Shown one piece after another: positions 53,714 through 62,262 of a DNA stretch of 64,000 nucleotides (positions within the stretch are counted from its first letter, which is position 1; each line of letters begins with the position of its first letter). Under the pieces are notes generated by a model. The model searched no databases, was not told where the DNA came from, and saw nothing but the letters and a program-made list of their open reading frames with translations. Source of the DNA: Actinomadura atramentaria DSM 43919 (GTDB lineage: Bacteria > Actinomycetota > Actinomycetes > Streptosporangiales > Streptosporangiaceae); NCBI RefSeq assembly GCF_000381885.1, contig NZ_KB907218.1:166295-230294 (forward strand), in the 5' to 3' direction. A program made the position numbers and the translations under genes.

Positions 53714-53717
53714 CCAG

Positions 53718-53871
53718 TGTTTTCAACGTCCCGGCCCACGGCCCTCGCCTGGCGGCTCGGGCCTGACCGGGCCTGTGCGAGCGCGGCATCGCTTCGCGAT
53801 CTGGCCGGGGAAGCTCGCCTCCGGCGTCGCTTCCCCGGCCAGGTAACGCACTCGCGCTGTGGCTGAGGCAC
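53718..53871. repeat. dispersed 154-bp repeat, copy 1 (gyrB-gyrA gap)
   Basis: About 91% identical, without gaps, to 63558-63711 in the same orientation (13 differences by eye). It holds a perfect 14-bp hairpin at about 53801-53842, CTGGCCGGGGAAGC / GCTTCCCCGGCCAG with a 14-base loop. The minus strand is open and in both copies would encode VPQPQREC and RSDAALAQARSGPSRQARAV. A noncoding mobile or REP-like element is more likely than a gene. Confidence 0.88.
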
Positions 53872-53945
53872 TTTGAAACAGACGCTAGCCCGCGCGCTGG
53901 CCCCCGAACTCTTCTTTTCCCACGACACGAACGAGGTCTTGCACA

Positions 53946-56456
53946 GTGACGGACGTGACCACCGAGGGCGGCGGCCCCGCCGAGCGGATCGAACCGGTCG
54001 ACCTCCAGGTCTCGATGCAGAAGAGCTACCTGGACTACGCGATGTCGGTGATCGTCGCGCGGGCGCTGCCCGACGTCCGGGACGGGCTCAAGCCGGTCCA
54101 CCGCCGCGTCATGTACGCGATGTACGACGGCGGCTACCGCCCCGACCGCGGGTACTTCAAGTGCGCCCGCGTCGTCGGCGACGTCATGGGCAACTACCAC
54201 CCCCACGGCGACTCCCCGATCTACGACGCGCTCGTCCGGCTCGCGCAGCCGTGGGCGCTGCGGTACCCGCTGGTCGACGGGAACGGCAACTTCGGCTCGC
54301 GCGGCAACGACCCGGCCGCCGCGATGCGGTACACCGAGTGCCGCATGGCGCCGCTGGCGATGGAGCTGCTGCGCGACATCGACAAGGAGACCGTCGACTT
54401 CTCGCCGAACTACGACGGCCGCTCCGCGGAGCCGGACGTCCTGCCGTCGCGGTACCCGAACCTGCTGATCAACGGCTCGGCGGGCATCGCGGTCGGGATG
54501 GCGACGAACATCCCGCCGCACAACCTGCGCGAGGTCGCGGACGGCGTCCAGTGGTTCCTGCAGAACTACGGCGCGTCCGACGAGGAGCTGCTCGAGGCGC
54601 TGATCGAGCGGATCAAGGGCCCGGACTTCCCCACCGCCGGGCTGATCGTCGGCCGCAAGGGCATCGAGGACGCGTACCGCACCGGGCGCGGCTCGATCAC
54701 CATGCGCGCGGTGGTCGAGGTCGAGGAGATCCAGAACCGGACGTGCCTGGTCGTCACCGAGCTGCCGTACCAGGTCAACCCGGACAACCTCGCGCTGAAG
54801 ATCGCGGAGCTGGTCAAGGACGGGAAGCTCGACGGCATCGCGGACGTCCGCGACGAGACGTCCGGCCGCACCGGGCAGCGGCTCGTCATCGTCCTCAAGC
54901 GCGACGCGGTCGCCAAGGTCGTCCTCAACAACCTCTACAAGCACACGCAGCTCCAGGAGACGTTCGGCGCGAACATGCTCGCGCTGGTGGACGGCGTGCC
55001 GCGCACCCTGCGTGTGGACCAGTTCATCCGGCACTGGGTGCAGCACCAGATCGAGGTCGTCGTCCGGCGCACCCGGTACCTGCTGCGCAAGGCCGAGGAG
55101 CGCGCTCACATCCTGCGCGCCCTGCTCAAGGCGCTCGACCGCATCGACGACGTCATCGCGCTCATCCGCCGGTCGCCGTCCGCGCAGGAGGCCCAGCAGG
55201 GCCTGATGGGCCTGCTGGAGATCGACGAGATCCAGGCGCAGGCCATCCTGGACATGCAGCTCCGCAAGCTCGCCGCCCTGGAGCGCCAGGCGATCATCGA
55301 CGAGTACGACAAGCTCATGGCCGAGATCGCCGACTACAACGACATCCTCGCCTCCCCCGAGCGGCAGCGGGCGATCGTCGGCGAGGAGCTGGCCCCGATC
55401 GTCGAGAAGTACGGCGACGAGCGGCGCACCGAGATCATCCCGTTCGACGGCGACGTGTCCTACGAGGACCTCATCGCCGAGGAGGACGTCGTCGTCACGA
55501 TCACGCGCGGCGGCTACGCCAAGCGGACCCGCACCGACCAGTACCGCGCGCAGCGGCGCGGCGGGAAGGGCGTGCGCGGGGCGCAGCTCAAGCAGGACGA
55601 CATCGTCGACCACTTCTTCGTCACCACCACGCACCACTGGATTCTGTTCTTCACGAACAAGGGCCGGGTGTACCGGGCGAAGGCGTACGAACTGCCGGAC
55701 GCCGGGCGGGACTCGCGCGGCCAGCACGTCGCGAACCTGCTCGCCTTCCAGCCGGACGAGCACATCGCCCAGGTCATGGACCTGCGCGACTACGGCGTCG
55801 CGCCGTACCTGGTGATCGCCACCAAGCGCGGGCGCGTCAAGAAGACCGCCCTCGCGGACTTCGACTCCCCGCGCAGCGGCGGCATCATCGCGATCAACCT
55901 GCTCGACGACGACGAGGTCATCGCGGCCCGGCTCGTCTCCGGCAGCGACGACCTGATCATGGTCTCGACGGGCGCGCAGGCGATCCGCTTCCCCGCGTCC
56001 GACGACGAGCTGCGGCCGATGGGCCGGGCCACCAGCGGCGTCATCGGGATGCGGTTCGACGCCGAGCACGAGGTCCTCAACATGCTCGTCGTCCAGGACG
56101 CCGAACACGACGTCCTCATCGCCACCGAGGGCGGCTACGCCAAGCGCACCCCGATCGACCAGTACCCGCGCCAGGGCCGGGGAGGCAAGGGCGTGCTCAC
56201 GGCTAAGATCGTGCAGACGCGCGGCCGGCTGGTCGGCGCGCTCATGGTGCGGCCCGACGACGAGGTCTTCGCGATGACGTCCAGCGGCGGCGTCATCCGG
56301 ACCCGCGCGGCCGAGGTCAAGCAGTCCGGTCGGCAGACGATGGGCGTGCGCCTGATGAGTCTCGCCGACGGAGGCAGCATCGTCGCCATCGCGCGCAACG
56401 TAGAGTCCATGGTGGACGCGGAGGACGCCGAGGGCGAGGAGGCCGACAGTGAATAG
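53946..56456 (+). CDS. gyrA: DNA gyrase subunit A
   Basis: An 836-residue GyrA starting at GTG 53946. The catalytic tyrosine is Tyr129 in AAAMRYTECRM. The quinolone region reads HPHGDSPIYDALVR, giving Ser90, Pro91 and Asp94; Pro at 91 is unusual (see findings). The C-terminal beta-pinwheel has the GyrA-box QRRGGKG. The tail ends in an acidic stretch (DAEDAEGEEADSE). The gap to gyrB holds a dispersed repeat. Confidence 0.97.
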   Translation: MTDVTTEGGGPAERIEPVDLQVSMQKSYLDYAMSVIVARALPDVRDGLKPVHRRVMYAMYDGGYRPDRGYFKCARVVGDVMGNYHPHGDSPIYDALVRLAQPWALRYPLVDGNGNFGSRGNDPAAAMRYTECRMAPLAMELLRDIDKETVDFSPNYDGRSAEPDVLPSRYPNLLINGSAGIAVGMATNIPPHNLREVADGVQWFLQNYGASDEELLEALIERIKGPDFPTAGLIVGRKGIEDAYRTGRGSITMRAVVEVEEIQNRTCLVVTELPYQVNPDNLALKIAELVKDGKLDGIADVRDETSGRTGQRLVIVLKRDAVAKVVLNNLYKHTQLQETFGANMLALVDGVPRTLRVDQFIRHWVQHQIEVVVRRTRYLLRKAEERAHILRALLKALDRIDDVIALIRRSPSAQEAQQGLMGLLEIDEIQAQAILDMQLRKLAALERQAIIDEYDKLMAEIADYNDILASPERQRAIVGEELAPIVEKYGDERRTEIIPFDGDVSYEDLIAEEDVVVTITRGGYAKRTRTDQYRAQRRGGKGVRGAQLKQDDIVDHFFVTTTHHWILFFTNKGRVYRAKAYELPDAGRDSRGQHVANLLAFQPDEHIAQVMDLRDYGVAPYLVIATKRGRVKKTALADFDSPRSGGIIAINLLDDDEVIAARLVSGSDDLIMVSTGAQAIRFPASDDELRPMGRATSGVIGMRFDAEHEVLNMLVVQDAEHDVLIATEGGYAKRTPIDQYPRQGRGGKGVLTAKIVQTRGRLVGALMVRPDDEVFAMTSSGGVIRTRAAEVKQSGRQTMGVRLMSLADGGSIVAIARNVESMVDAEDAEGEEADSE

Positions 56457-56489
56457 TGCCTCTGACCTGCGGCAGGGCCAGGAGGACAC

Positions 56490-57656
56490 GTGAGCACGCA
56501 GCCCGGTGGCGAGAACGAGCCGGTGAAGCCGTCCGGCGGCAAGCCCGGGCCGGGGGCGGCGCGCAAGCCCGCGTCGCCCGCCGGGAAGGGCGGCGGTGCG
56601 GGCGGTCGCTCCGGGGCGGCCAAGCGGAACGGGGGCGCTTCTCGTACGGGGTCCTCCGGGTCCGGTTCCCGGTCCCGCAACGGGTCCGGGACGGGGTCCG
56701 GCGGTTCCGGTGGTGCCGGGACGGGGCGGGGCGCCGGGAAGCCGGGGCCGTCCAAGCCCGCGCCGAAGCCGACCGTGCAGGCGGCCGCGAAGCCGCCCGC
56801 CAAGCCGGGGCCGAAACCGGGCGACGAGCCGTCGCCGTCCACGTCGTCCGCGCCGTCGTCCGCCTCCGAGGCCGACAGCGCGCCCGCCGTGGACGAGACC
56901 GCGATCGACCTCGCCGTGCCCGACCTGACGCCCGACGCCGCGCCGCCCGCGCCGCGCCCCGCGCGCGACGCGGCCGTGGACGACGACACCCCGAACTGGG
57001 CCAAGCCCGTCGACTCCGGCGGCTCGGTGTCGGCGGCCCGCACCGGGCCGCAGCCCGCCGTCCGCGTGGACGACCCGCCGCCCGCGCCGTTCGGTGGATC
57101 GGCCGACAGCCGCGCGTCCGGCGCCAACCGGATGCCCGGCTTCGCCGGGGCCGCCCTCAAGGACCGGCCCGTCGAATCCGGCGCGTCCACCGTGCCGGGT
57201 GGGCCGTCGTCCGCGTCTGCCGCGTCCGGGCCGTCCGCCGCCGGCAAGCCCGGGAGCGGCCCGGCCGGCTCGACCGGCGGGAAGCCCGCCCGCAAGGCGC
57301 AACTCCAGCTCGCGCGGCTCGAACCGTGGTCCGTCATGAAGTTCAGCTTCATGATGTCGCTCGTCTGCTTCGTCGTGCTGCTCGTCGCCGTCGTCGTCCT
57401 CTACATGATCCTCGCGGGCCTCGGCGTCTTCGACGCCATCGGCTCCACGATCAACGACGTCACCAAGAGCGACAACGGCGGCGGCGTCGACGCCGGAGGC
57501 TGGTTCTCCTTCGCCAAGATCTTCGGCTACACCGTCCTCATCGGCGCGCTGAACGTCCTGCTCATCACCGCCCTGTCCACGGTCGGGTCCGTCATCTACA
57601 ACCTCGCCGCCGACATCGTCGGCGGCGTCGAGGTCACCCTCAAAGAAGCCGAGTAA
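56490..57656 (+). CDS. DUF3566 membrane protein
   Basis: A 388-residue protein of the family always found after gyrA in actinobacteria. About 270 residues of disordered Gly/Pro/Ser/Lys sequence precede the domain: LQLARLEPWSVMKFSFM, then two membrane helices (VCFVVLLVAVVVLYMIL and TVLIGALNVLLITALSTVG). GTG 56490 follows CAGGAGGAC. Function unknown; proposed to link gyrase or the nucleoid with the membrane only by context. Confidence 0.92.
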   Translation: MSTQPGGENEPVKPSGGKPGPGAARKPASPAGKGGGAGGRSGAAKRNGGASRTGSSGSGSRSRNGSGTGSGGSGGAGTGRGAGKPGPSKPAPKPTVQAAAKPPAKPGPKPGDEPSPSTSSAPSSASEADSAPAVDETAIDLAVPDLTPDAAPPAPRPARDAAVDDDTPNWAKPVDSGGSVSAARTGPQPAVRVDDPPPAPFGGSADSRASGANRMPGFAGAALKDRPVESGASTVPGGPSSASAASGPSAAGKPGSGPAGSTGGKPARKAQLQLARLEPWSVMKFSFMMSLVCFVVLLVAVVVLYMILAGLGVFDAIGSTINDVTKSDNGGGVDAGGWFSFAKIFGYTVLIGALNVLLITALSTVGSVIYNLAADIVGGVEVTLKEAE

Positions 57657-57687
57657 CGCCCCGCCGCCGCTCCCGAAACGGATTACC

Positions 57688-57712
57688 GGTTACCTCACCG
57701 GATGAGGTAACC
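57688..57712 (+). terminator. palindromic hairpin before tRNA-Ile
   Basis: A perfect 10-bp stem GGTTACCTCA / TGAGGTAACC with a 5-base loop. It may terminate the gyrase operon, or be an operator since the AT content is high for a terminator here. A second stem, GCCGCC/GGCGGC, lies at 57722-57739. Confidence 0.55.
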
Positions 57713-57746
57713 TCTCGTTGCGCCGCCGAGAGCGGCGGCAGGTTAC

Positions 57747-57820
57747 GGGCCTATAGCTCAGTCGGTTAGAGCGCATCCCTGATAAGGATGAGGCCGGTGG
57801 TTCAAGTCCACCTAGGCCCA
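57747..57820 (+). tRNA. tRNA-Ile(GAT)
   Basis: A canonical 74-nt cloverleaf: acceptor GGGCCTA/TAGGCCC, D stem GCTC/GAGC, anticodon stem CATCC/GGATG with loop CTGATAA (anticodon GAT), T arm GGTGG-TTCAAGT-CCACC, discriminator A. No CCA encoded. In many relatives tRNA-Ala follows; it does not here. Confidence 0.97.
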
Positions 57821-57829
57821 CTCGGAGCT

Positions 57830-59040
57830 GGGAGCACCCTGGTCGCGGCGTTGCCGCTTCCCCGGGTGCTCCTCGTCGTTTCGCCCAGGGGGGCGACCCC
57901 CTGGAATCCCCGGGCGGGGGCTCCGCCCCCGCACCCCCCTCCGGCTGGCCACCGCTGTCGGCTTCCCCCTTCCCCTTCGCCCCGCGCTCGCGGCTTCGCC
58001 GCTTCGGCGCTTCCGCCGTTGGCTTCGTTCCGGGTGCGCGGGTTGGCTGCGCACGCTCGGGGGCGTCGCCCCCGTCCTGTGGCTGTTGCTCGCCGTTGAC
58101 CTCCCGCTTCGCTCCACGTCTGCGGCTTCGCCGCTGGCTTGTGGCCGGTGCTCGCTGCCGCCTTCCCCTTTCGATCCGGGCTCGCGGCTTCGCCGCATCG
58201 GCGCATCCCTGGGTGCTTTTCGTCGTTCTGCCCGGGTGATCCTCTGGAACCCTCGGGCGGGGGCTCCGTCCCCGCACCCCCTTCGGCTGGCCGCCGCTGT
58301 CGGCTTTCCCCTTCGCCCCACCCTTGCGGCTTCGCCGCTTCGGCGCTCCCGCCGTTGGTTTCGTCCGGGGGCGCGGTTGGCTGCGCCCGCTCGGGGGCTG
58401 CGCCCCCGTCCTGTGGCTGATGCCCGCCGTCGACCTCCCGCCTCGTTCCGCGCTCGCGGCTTCGCTGCGTCGTCGCTCCCCTCCGTTGGTGTCGTCGGGG
58501 CGCGCGGTTGGCTAGGGCCGTTCTGGGGCTTCATCCCCGGTTGTGGCTGATGCTTGCTGCCACCTCCCGGGTCGCTCTGCGCCCGTGGCTTCGCCGCATT
58601 CGTGCTTCGTTGGTTGCTTTCGTCGGGGGCGCGCAGTTGGTTGGTGCTGCTAAGGGCTCTGCCTGCGGTCTGTGGCTGGTGCTCGCCGTCGACCTTTCGC
58701 CTCACCCCGCGCTCGCGGCTTTGCCCTATCGCCGTTCCCGCCGTTGGTGCGCGGTTGGCAGAGACCGCTAGGGCGCTTCGCCCGCAGCCTGCGGCTGTGC
58801 TCGCCGTTGGCCTCCGCGCCTCAACCCACGCTCGCGGCTTCGCCGTTTCGTAGGGGCGCGGTTGGCTGCGCCCGAGTGAGGGATTCGCCCGGCTGCGGCT
58901 GATGCTCGCTGCTGGCCTCTCACGTTGTTGTGCGCCCTGGGCTTCGCTGCTCTTTGCTCGGGTGCTCGGCGGGCTCGGTCGCTCGGGCTTCTCCCCTGCC
59001 TCATCGGCTGATGCTCGTTTTTCGGCTTTCCGGTTCGCTT
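57830..59040. repeat. degenerate GC-rich repeat array after tRNA-Ile
   Basis: About 1.2 kb of diverged head-to-tail units of roughly 120-180 bp. Each includes CGCTCGCGGCTTCGCCGC, GGCGCGGTTGGCTGCGCCCG, and CTGTGGCTGATGCTCGC, in similar order; at least six or seven units can be followed. The frame preferences and codon bias of real genes here are absent. Many pieces are self-complementary (GGGGGCTCCGCCCCCGC). No RNA gene or transposase is recognisable. Confidence 0.8.
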
Positions 59041-59617
59041 GTGGCTTCGCCGTGTTTCCCCTTCCGTCGTTGCCTTAGGGCCTTGGGGCCTGAGGGCTTG
59101 GGGGCCGGTGGTTGAGGGTCTTGCAGGCTTCGCACTCGGGTCGGGCGGCGCTGGCCACGATCGTCAACTGGTACGTGCGGGACGATCGCCTGCTGCGCGA
59201 CAAAGACGATGTTCGCTGTGGTCGCCGCTGTTCTGGGGAATTGTTCGTGGCCGCGCGCCCATGTCCGCAGCCCCGTATCCGCGCGCCCTTGCGTTCAGAC
59301 CGCGCACACTTGCGTGCGTTCGGTGTCCGCGTCGGTCGCCGGGCAACGCTCGGTGCCTGCGCCCCGCTTTCTGGCGTTCAGAAGCGCAATGTTCGTCTCG
59401 GGCGTCCTGTGCCGTTGCTGGGCGGGTTGCGCGTGGACGTCGTGGAGGGCGCGGAGCGTATGGCATGACGCTGGTGGGCACGCCGATGTCTGTTGACCGC
59501 CCTCGTCTGCACGGCCGGGCGGAGTGATCTGGGGGTTGTGCGGGAAGCCCGTCCCGTCCTGCGGGTAGGCGCGGTTTGCTCGCCGGATGGCGTGAGGCGG
59601 GCGGGGTCGGTGGGTGG
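59041..59617. other. gene-free stretch after the repeat array
   Basis: About 580 bases with lower coding signal than elsewhere. It contains the gyrB fragment at 59142-59210. Beyond that, to 59617, I see no credible gene, tRNA or terminator. Confidence 0.6.
59142..59210 (+). pseudogene. gyrB fragment (23 codons)
   Basis: 59 of 69 bases equal gyrB 52637-52705 without gaps, encoding RAALATIVNWYVRDDRLLRD against RAALTTIVNRYARDKGLLRD (GyrB residues 303-325). Flanks do not match. Four of ten changes are silent third-base changes, suggesting it came from a coding copy that diverged before or after fragmentation. Confidence 0.8.
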
Positions 59618-60406
59618 TCAGGGGCGTAGGAAGTCCAGTAGGGCCGGGACGATCGCCTCGGTGGTCGGGCCGTGGCCCTGGCCGGGGAGGACGCGGCGGG
59701 CTGCGGCGGGGAGGGCGGACGCCACCGCGTCGGCGGCCTCCGGCATTCCGGGGAAGGTCTGGTCGCCTGAGAGGACGACGGTGGGGACGGTGACGTTCGC
59801 CCAGCGGGCGCGCCAGTCCGGGTCGTCGTTGATCGCGGCGACGGACGTGAGGTCGTAGACGATCGTCGGCGCCACCGAGACCATCAGCGGCCACGACGGC
59901 TGTTGCGCCATGCCGTCGACCACCTCGGGAGGCACCCCGATCACGGAGGTCATGTTGTAGCGCAGCGCGTCCTCGGCGCGGCCCTCGGCCAGGAGTTTCC
60001 GCAGCGTCGCGATGTGGTCGCCCTGGTCGGTGCCCTGGAAGAACGGCGGCTCGTACAGCGCGAGCGCCCGCACGCCGACGCCCGCCGCGGCCGCCGCCAA
60101 GCCGACCGCCGCGCCCGACGAGCTGGTGTAGAGCGTCGCGAAGCCGCCGACGGTGTCGATCAGCGCGGCGACGTCCTCGACCTCCCGGTCCAGCGACCAC
60201 GGCGCGGTGTCACCGGACCCGCCCCGGCCCCGCCGGTCGTAGTCGACGGTCGTGAACCCCTCGCCCGCGAGCGTCCGCGCGGTCTGCGCGGTGGTCGGAT
60301 CGAGCGCACGGAACTGCGTCGCGCCCGCGACGAAGACGACGGCGGGCCCGTCGCCGTACCGGTCGTAGGAGATCGTCGTCCCGTCCTGCGAAGTGACCGT
60401 GCTCAT
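59618..60406 (-). CDS. alpha/beta hydrolase
   Basis: A 262-residue alpha/beta-hydrolase. The oxyanion region is VVFVAGATQFR, the nucleophile elbow YTSSSGAAVG (x-S-x-S-G), and the catalytic His lies in LPGQGHGP near the end. The start SQDGTTISYDRYGDGPAVVF is typical of small esterases and haloperoxidase-like hydrolases. Substrate unknown. It sits downstream of a decayed endonuclease gene on the same strand. Confidence 0.88.
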   Translation of the reverse strand: MSTVTSQDGTTISYDRYGDGPAVVFVAGATQFRALDPTTAQTARTLAGEGFTTVDYDRRGRGGSGDTAPWSLDREVEDVAALIDTVGGFATLYTSSSGAAVGLAAAAAGVGVRALALYEPPFFQGTDQGDHIATLRKLLAEGRAEDALRYNMTSVIGVPPEVVDGMAQQPSWPLMVSVAPTIVYDLTSVAAINDDPDWRARWANVTVPTVVLSGDQTFPGMPEAADAVASALPAAARRVLPGQGHGPTTEAIVPALLDFLRP

Positions 60407-60475
60407 GTCTCACACCCTCCGGCGCGCGGTTCCCTGCCCGACGCCCGTACCCTGCCACGCGCGTCTGACAGAACG

Positions 60476-61645
60476 TCAACGCACGCCGCGCCCCCGCGCC
60501 ACCCAACTCGCATGCCGCGCCCGCGCCTCTTCCGCGAGTACGACCGCCAGTTCCGCCCGAGTCCGGCCGCGCGTCTTCACCGCGTGGCAGTTCGGGCAGA
60601 GGACGATCATCTAGTCCGGGTGGTCGCGGCCCCACTTCGCGCGCTCGACGACGTGGTCGACCTCCAGGATCGGGTCGCCGCCGTCGGTGACGCCTCGGGC
60701 TGGCCCGCGCATCGGGGGCTCTCGCAGCGTCCGTCGCTCCGGATCAGGACCGCCGCTCGGGACCGTCTCGATCGGACGGGCTGCTCGCGCGTCGTCGTGG
60801 CCGTCCGGGCGTGGTCACCGCGTGCCTCGGCCCGCTCGATGTCGAGGCACATCCGCACGTACTCGTCCACAGGGCTCGGCTCAGTGCTCGGCGACGGCGG
60901 CGCGGGAGCCTCCAAGCCGATGTCGCGCAGCAGTTCGCCGGGCACGTCGCCGTCGAAGAACCGGTCGCCCAGTTCGCCGAGGACCGCCGCGCGGGCGACC
61001 GGGGAGGACGCCGCCAGGTTCTCGACCCACACGGGCAGGCCGCCGTCCGGGTTCTGCCGGTCCAGCCAGCGGCCCGGTTCGCCGTGCGCGGTCGGCACGG
61101 GACCGTCGTGCCCGGTGAACTCCCACAGGCCCGCGCGGTGGAGGGCGAGCAGCGGGTACTCGGGCTGGGCCCGCGACGACGGGCGGCCGTGGTCGAGCAG
61201 AAGGCGCCGCAGCTCCGGCCGCGCGTCCTCCCACGCGGTGAGCCGGGGACGCCGCCGCGCGGCCCGTCCGAACGCCCACAGCAGCACGATGGGCTGGTGC
61301 AGCGCGGGGCCGTCCGGGGTCCGGTGGACGCGCAGCGCCTGGACGAGCGCGATCAGCCTGTGCAAAGGCGGTGACGGGTTATCCACAACGGTGAATCCAA
61401 GGTTTGCGAGCGTCTTGACCACGGTCGCGCGGCCTCCGGAGAACTCGTCCGGCGTCAGCGGGCGACCGGCGACGTACCGGTACGCGACGCCGACGATCGC
61501 CTTGGAGTCGTACAGCCGTCCGCCGAACTCCACCAGGTACCGGTAGGCGGGCTTGTATCCGTAGCGTTCGAGGAAGACGTCCCGGCTCGTCGCATTCGGC
61601 GATGGCCTGGTGGATGGCATCGGGCGAGATCCGCGTCAGGTCCAT
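60476..61645 (-). pseudogene. ScoMcrA-like HNH restriction endonuclease, three lesions
   Basis: Three frames join into one gene. ATG 61645 encodes DLTRISPDAIHQAIAECDE; near 61583 the frame shifts (about 5 bases missing), continuing RDVFLERYGYKPAYRYLVEF and YDSKAIVGVAY, typical of the ScoMcrA-like N-terminal head. Near 60693 one G seems lost; the next frame gives DPILEVDHVVERAKWGRDHP, an in-frame TAG at 60611-60613, then MIVLCPNCHAVKTRG, an HNH site, to the stop at 60476. Family members cut modified DNA. The gene is probably dead. Confidence 0.8.
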
Positions 61646-61758
61646 GCGTGCAGTGAAGCAGGGATCTGCGACGAACCGGGGCTGGGAGGCGCGCGGGGAC
61701 GTTTGTAGGATGCGCGCGTGGGTCGGGTGGCCTGCGGGCCGTGGCGGAGGGAACTCGC

Positions 61759-62262
61759 GTGGGCGACGTCGGGATTGTACGGGCCGCCGAGCTGCCGGAC
61801 GAGGAGCGCGATGCGATGCGCTCGCTGTTCCAGGCGTCGCCGTTGAACGCCATGCTCGACCTGGAGATCACCGAACTCGGCGAGGGCTACGCCGTCGTGA
61901 CGATGCCCGTCACCGACGACGCGCTCAACCACGCGGGGACGCCGCACGGCGGGGCCATCGCCACGCTCATCGACCAGGCCGCCGGGACGGCCGCCGCGCG
62001 CGCCGGCGGCCTCGACCCGACCGTGCAGACGCTCGTCACGGTGGACCTGCACGTCCGCTACCTCGCGCGGGCGCGGGGCGCGGCCGTCCACGCCCGCGCG
62101 GAGGTCCTCAAGGTCGGGCGGCAGCTCATCACCGTCGAGTGCAAGGTCACCGACGACGGGGGCGCGCTCGTCGCGGCGTCCGACTTCGCGATGATGATCG
62201 TGCCGCTCGCGGACCGGGGACGGCCGAACGCGCAGGTCCCGGTCAGCGGTCCGCGGGCGTGA
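61759..62262 (+). CDS. PaaI-type hotdog thioesterase
   Basis: A 167-residue single hotdog-fold acyl-CoA thioesterase. The active-site signature is ALNHAGTPHGGAIATLID, followed by VTVDLHVRYLARARG. GTG 61759 is preferred over GTG 61741 since GGAGGG lies 8 bases upstream. It overlaps the end of the convergent SGNH lipase gene by 20 bases. Substrate (phenylacetyl-CoA or other acyl-CoA) not assignable. Confidence 0.87.
   Translation: MGDVGIVRAAELPDEERDAMRSLFQASPLNAMLDLEITELGEGYAVVTMPVTDDALNHAGTPHGGAIATLIDQAAGTAAARAGGLDPTVQTLVTVDLHVRYLARARGAAVHARAEVLKVGRQLITVECKVTDDGGALVAASDFAMMIVPLADRGRPNAQVPVSGPRA

Noticed and set aside
53670..57302. 1210-codon minus-strand frame opposite gyrA and DUF3566
   Set aside because: Pure shadow of gyrA codons; no motif, no ribosome site.
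57812..58705. 297-codon minus-strand frame in the repeat array
   Set aside because: The translation merely repeats the DNA repeat (SGEAA, KPRAR patterns) and has no start signal or domain.
59164..59481. 106-codon minus-strand frame near the gyrB scrap
   Set aside because: No ribosome site, no domain, Arg/Ala-rich composition like other shadows.
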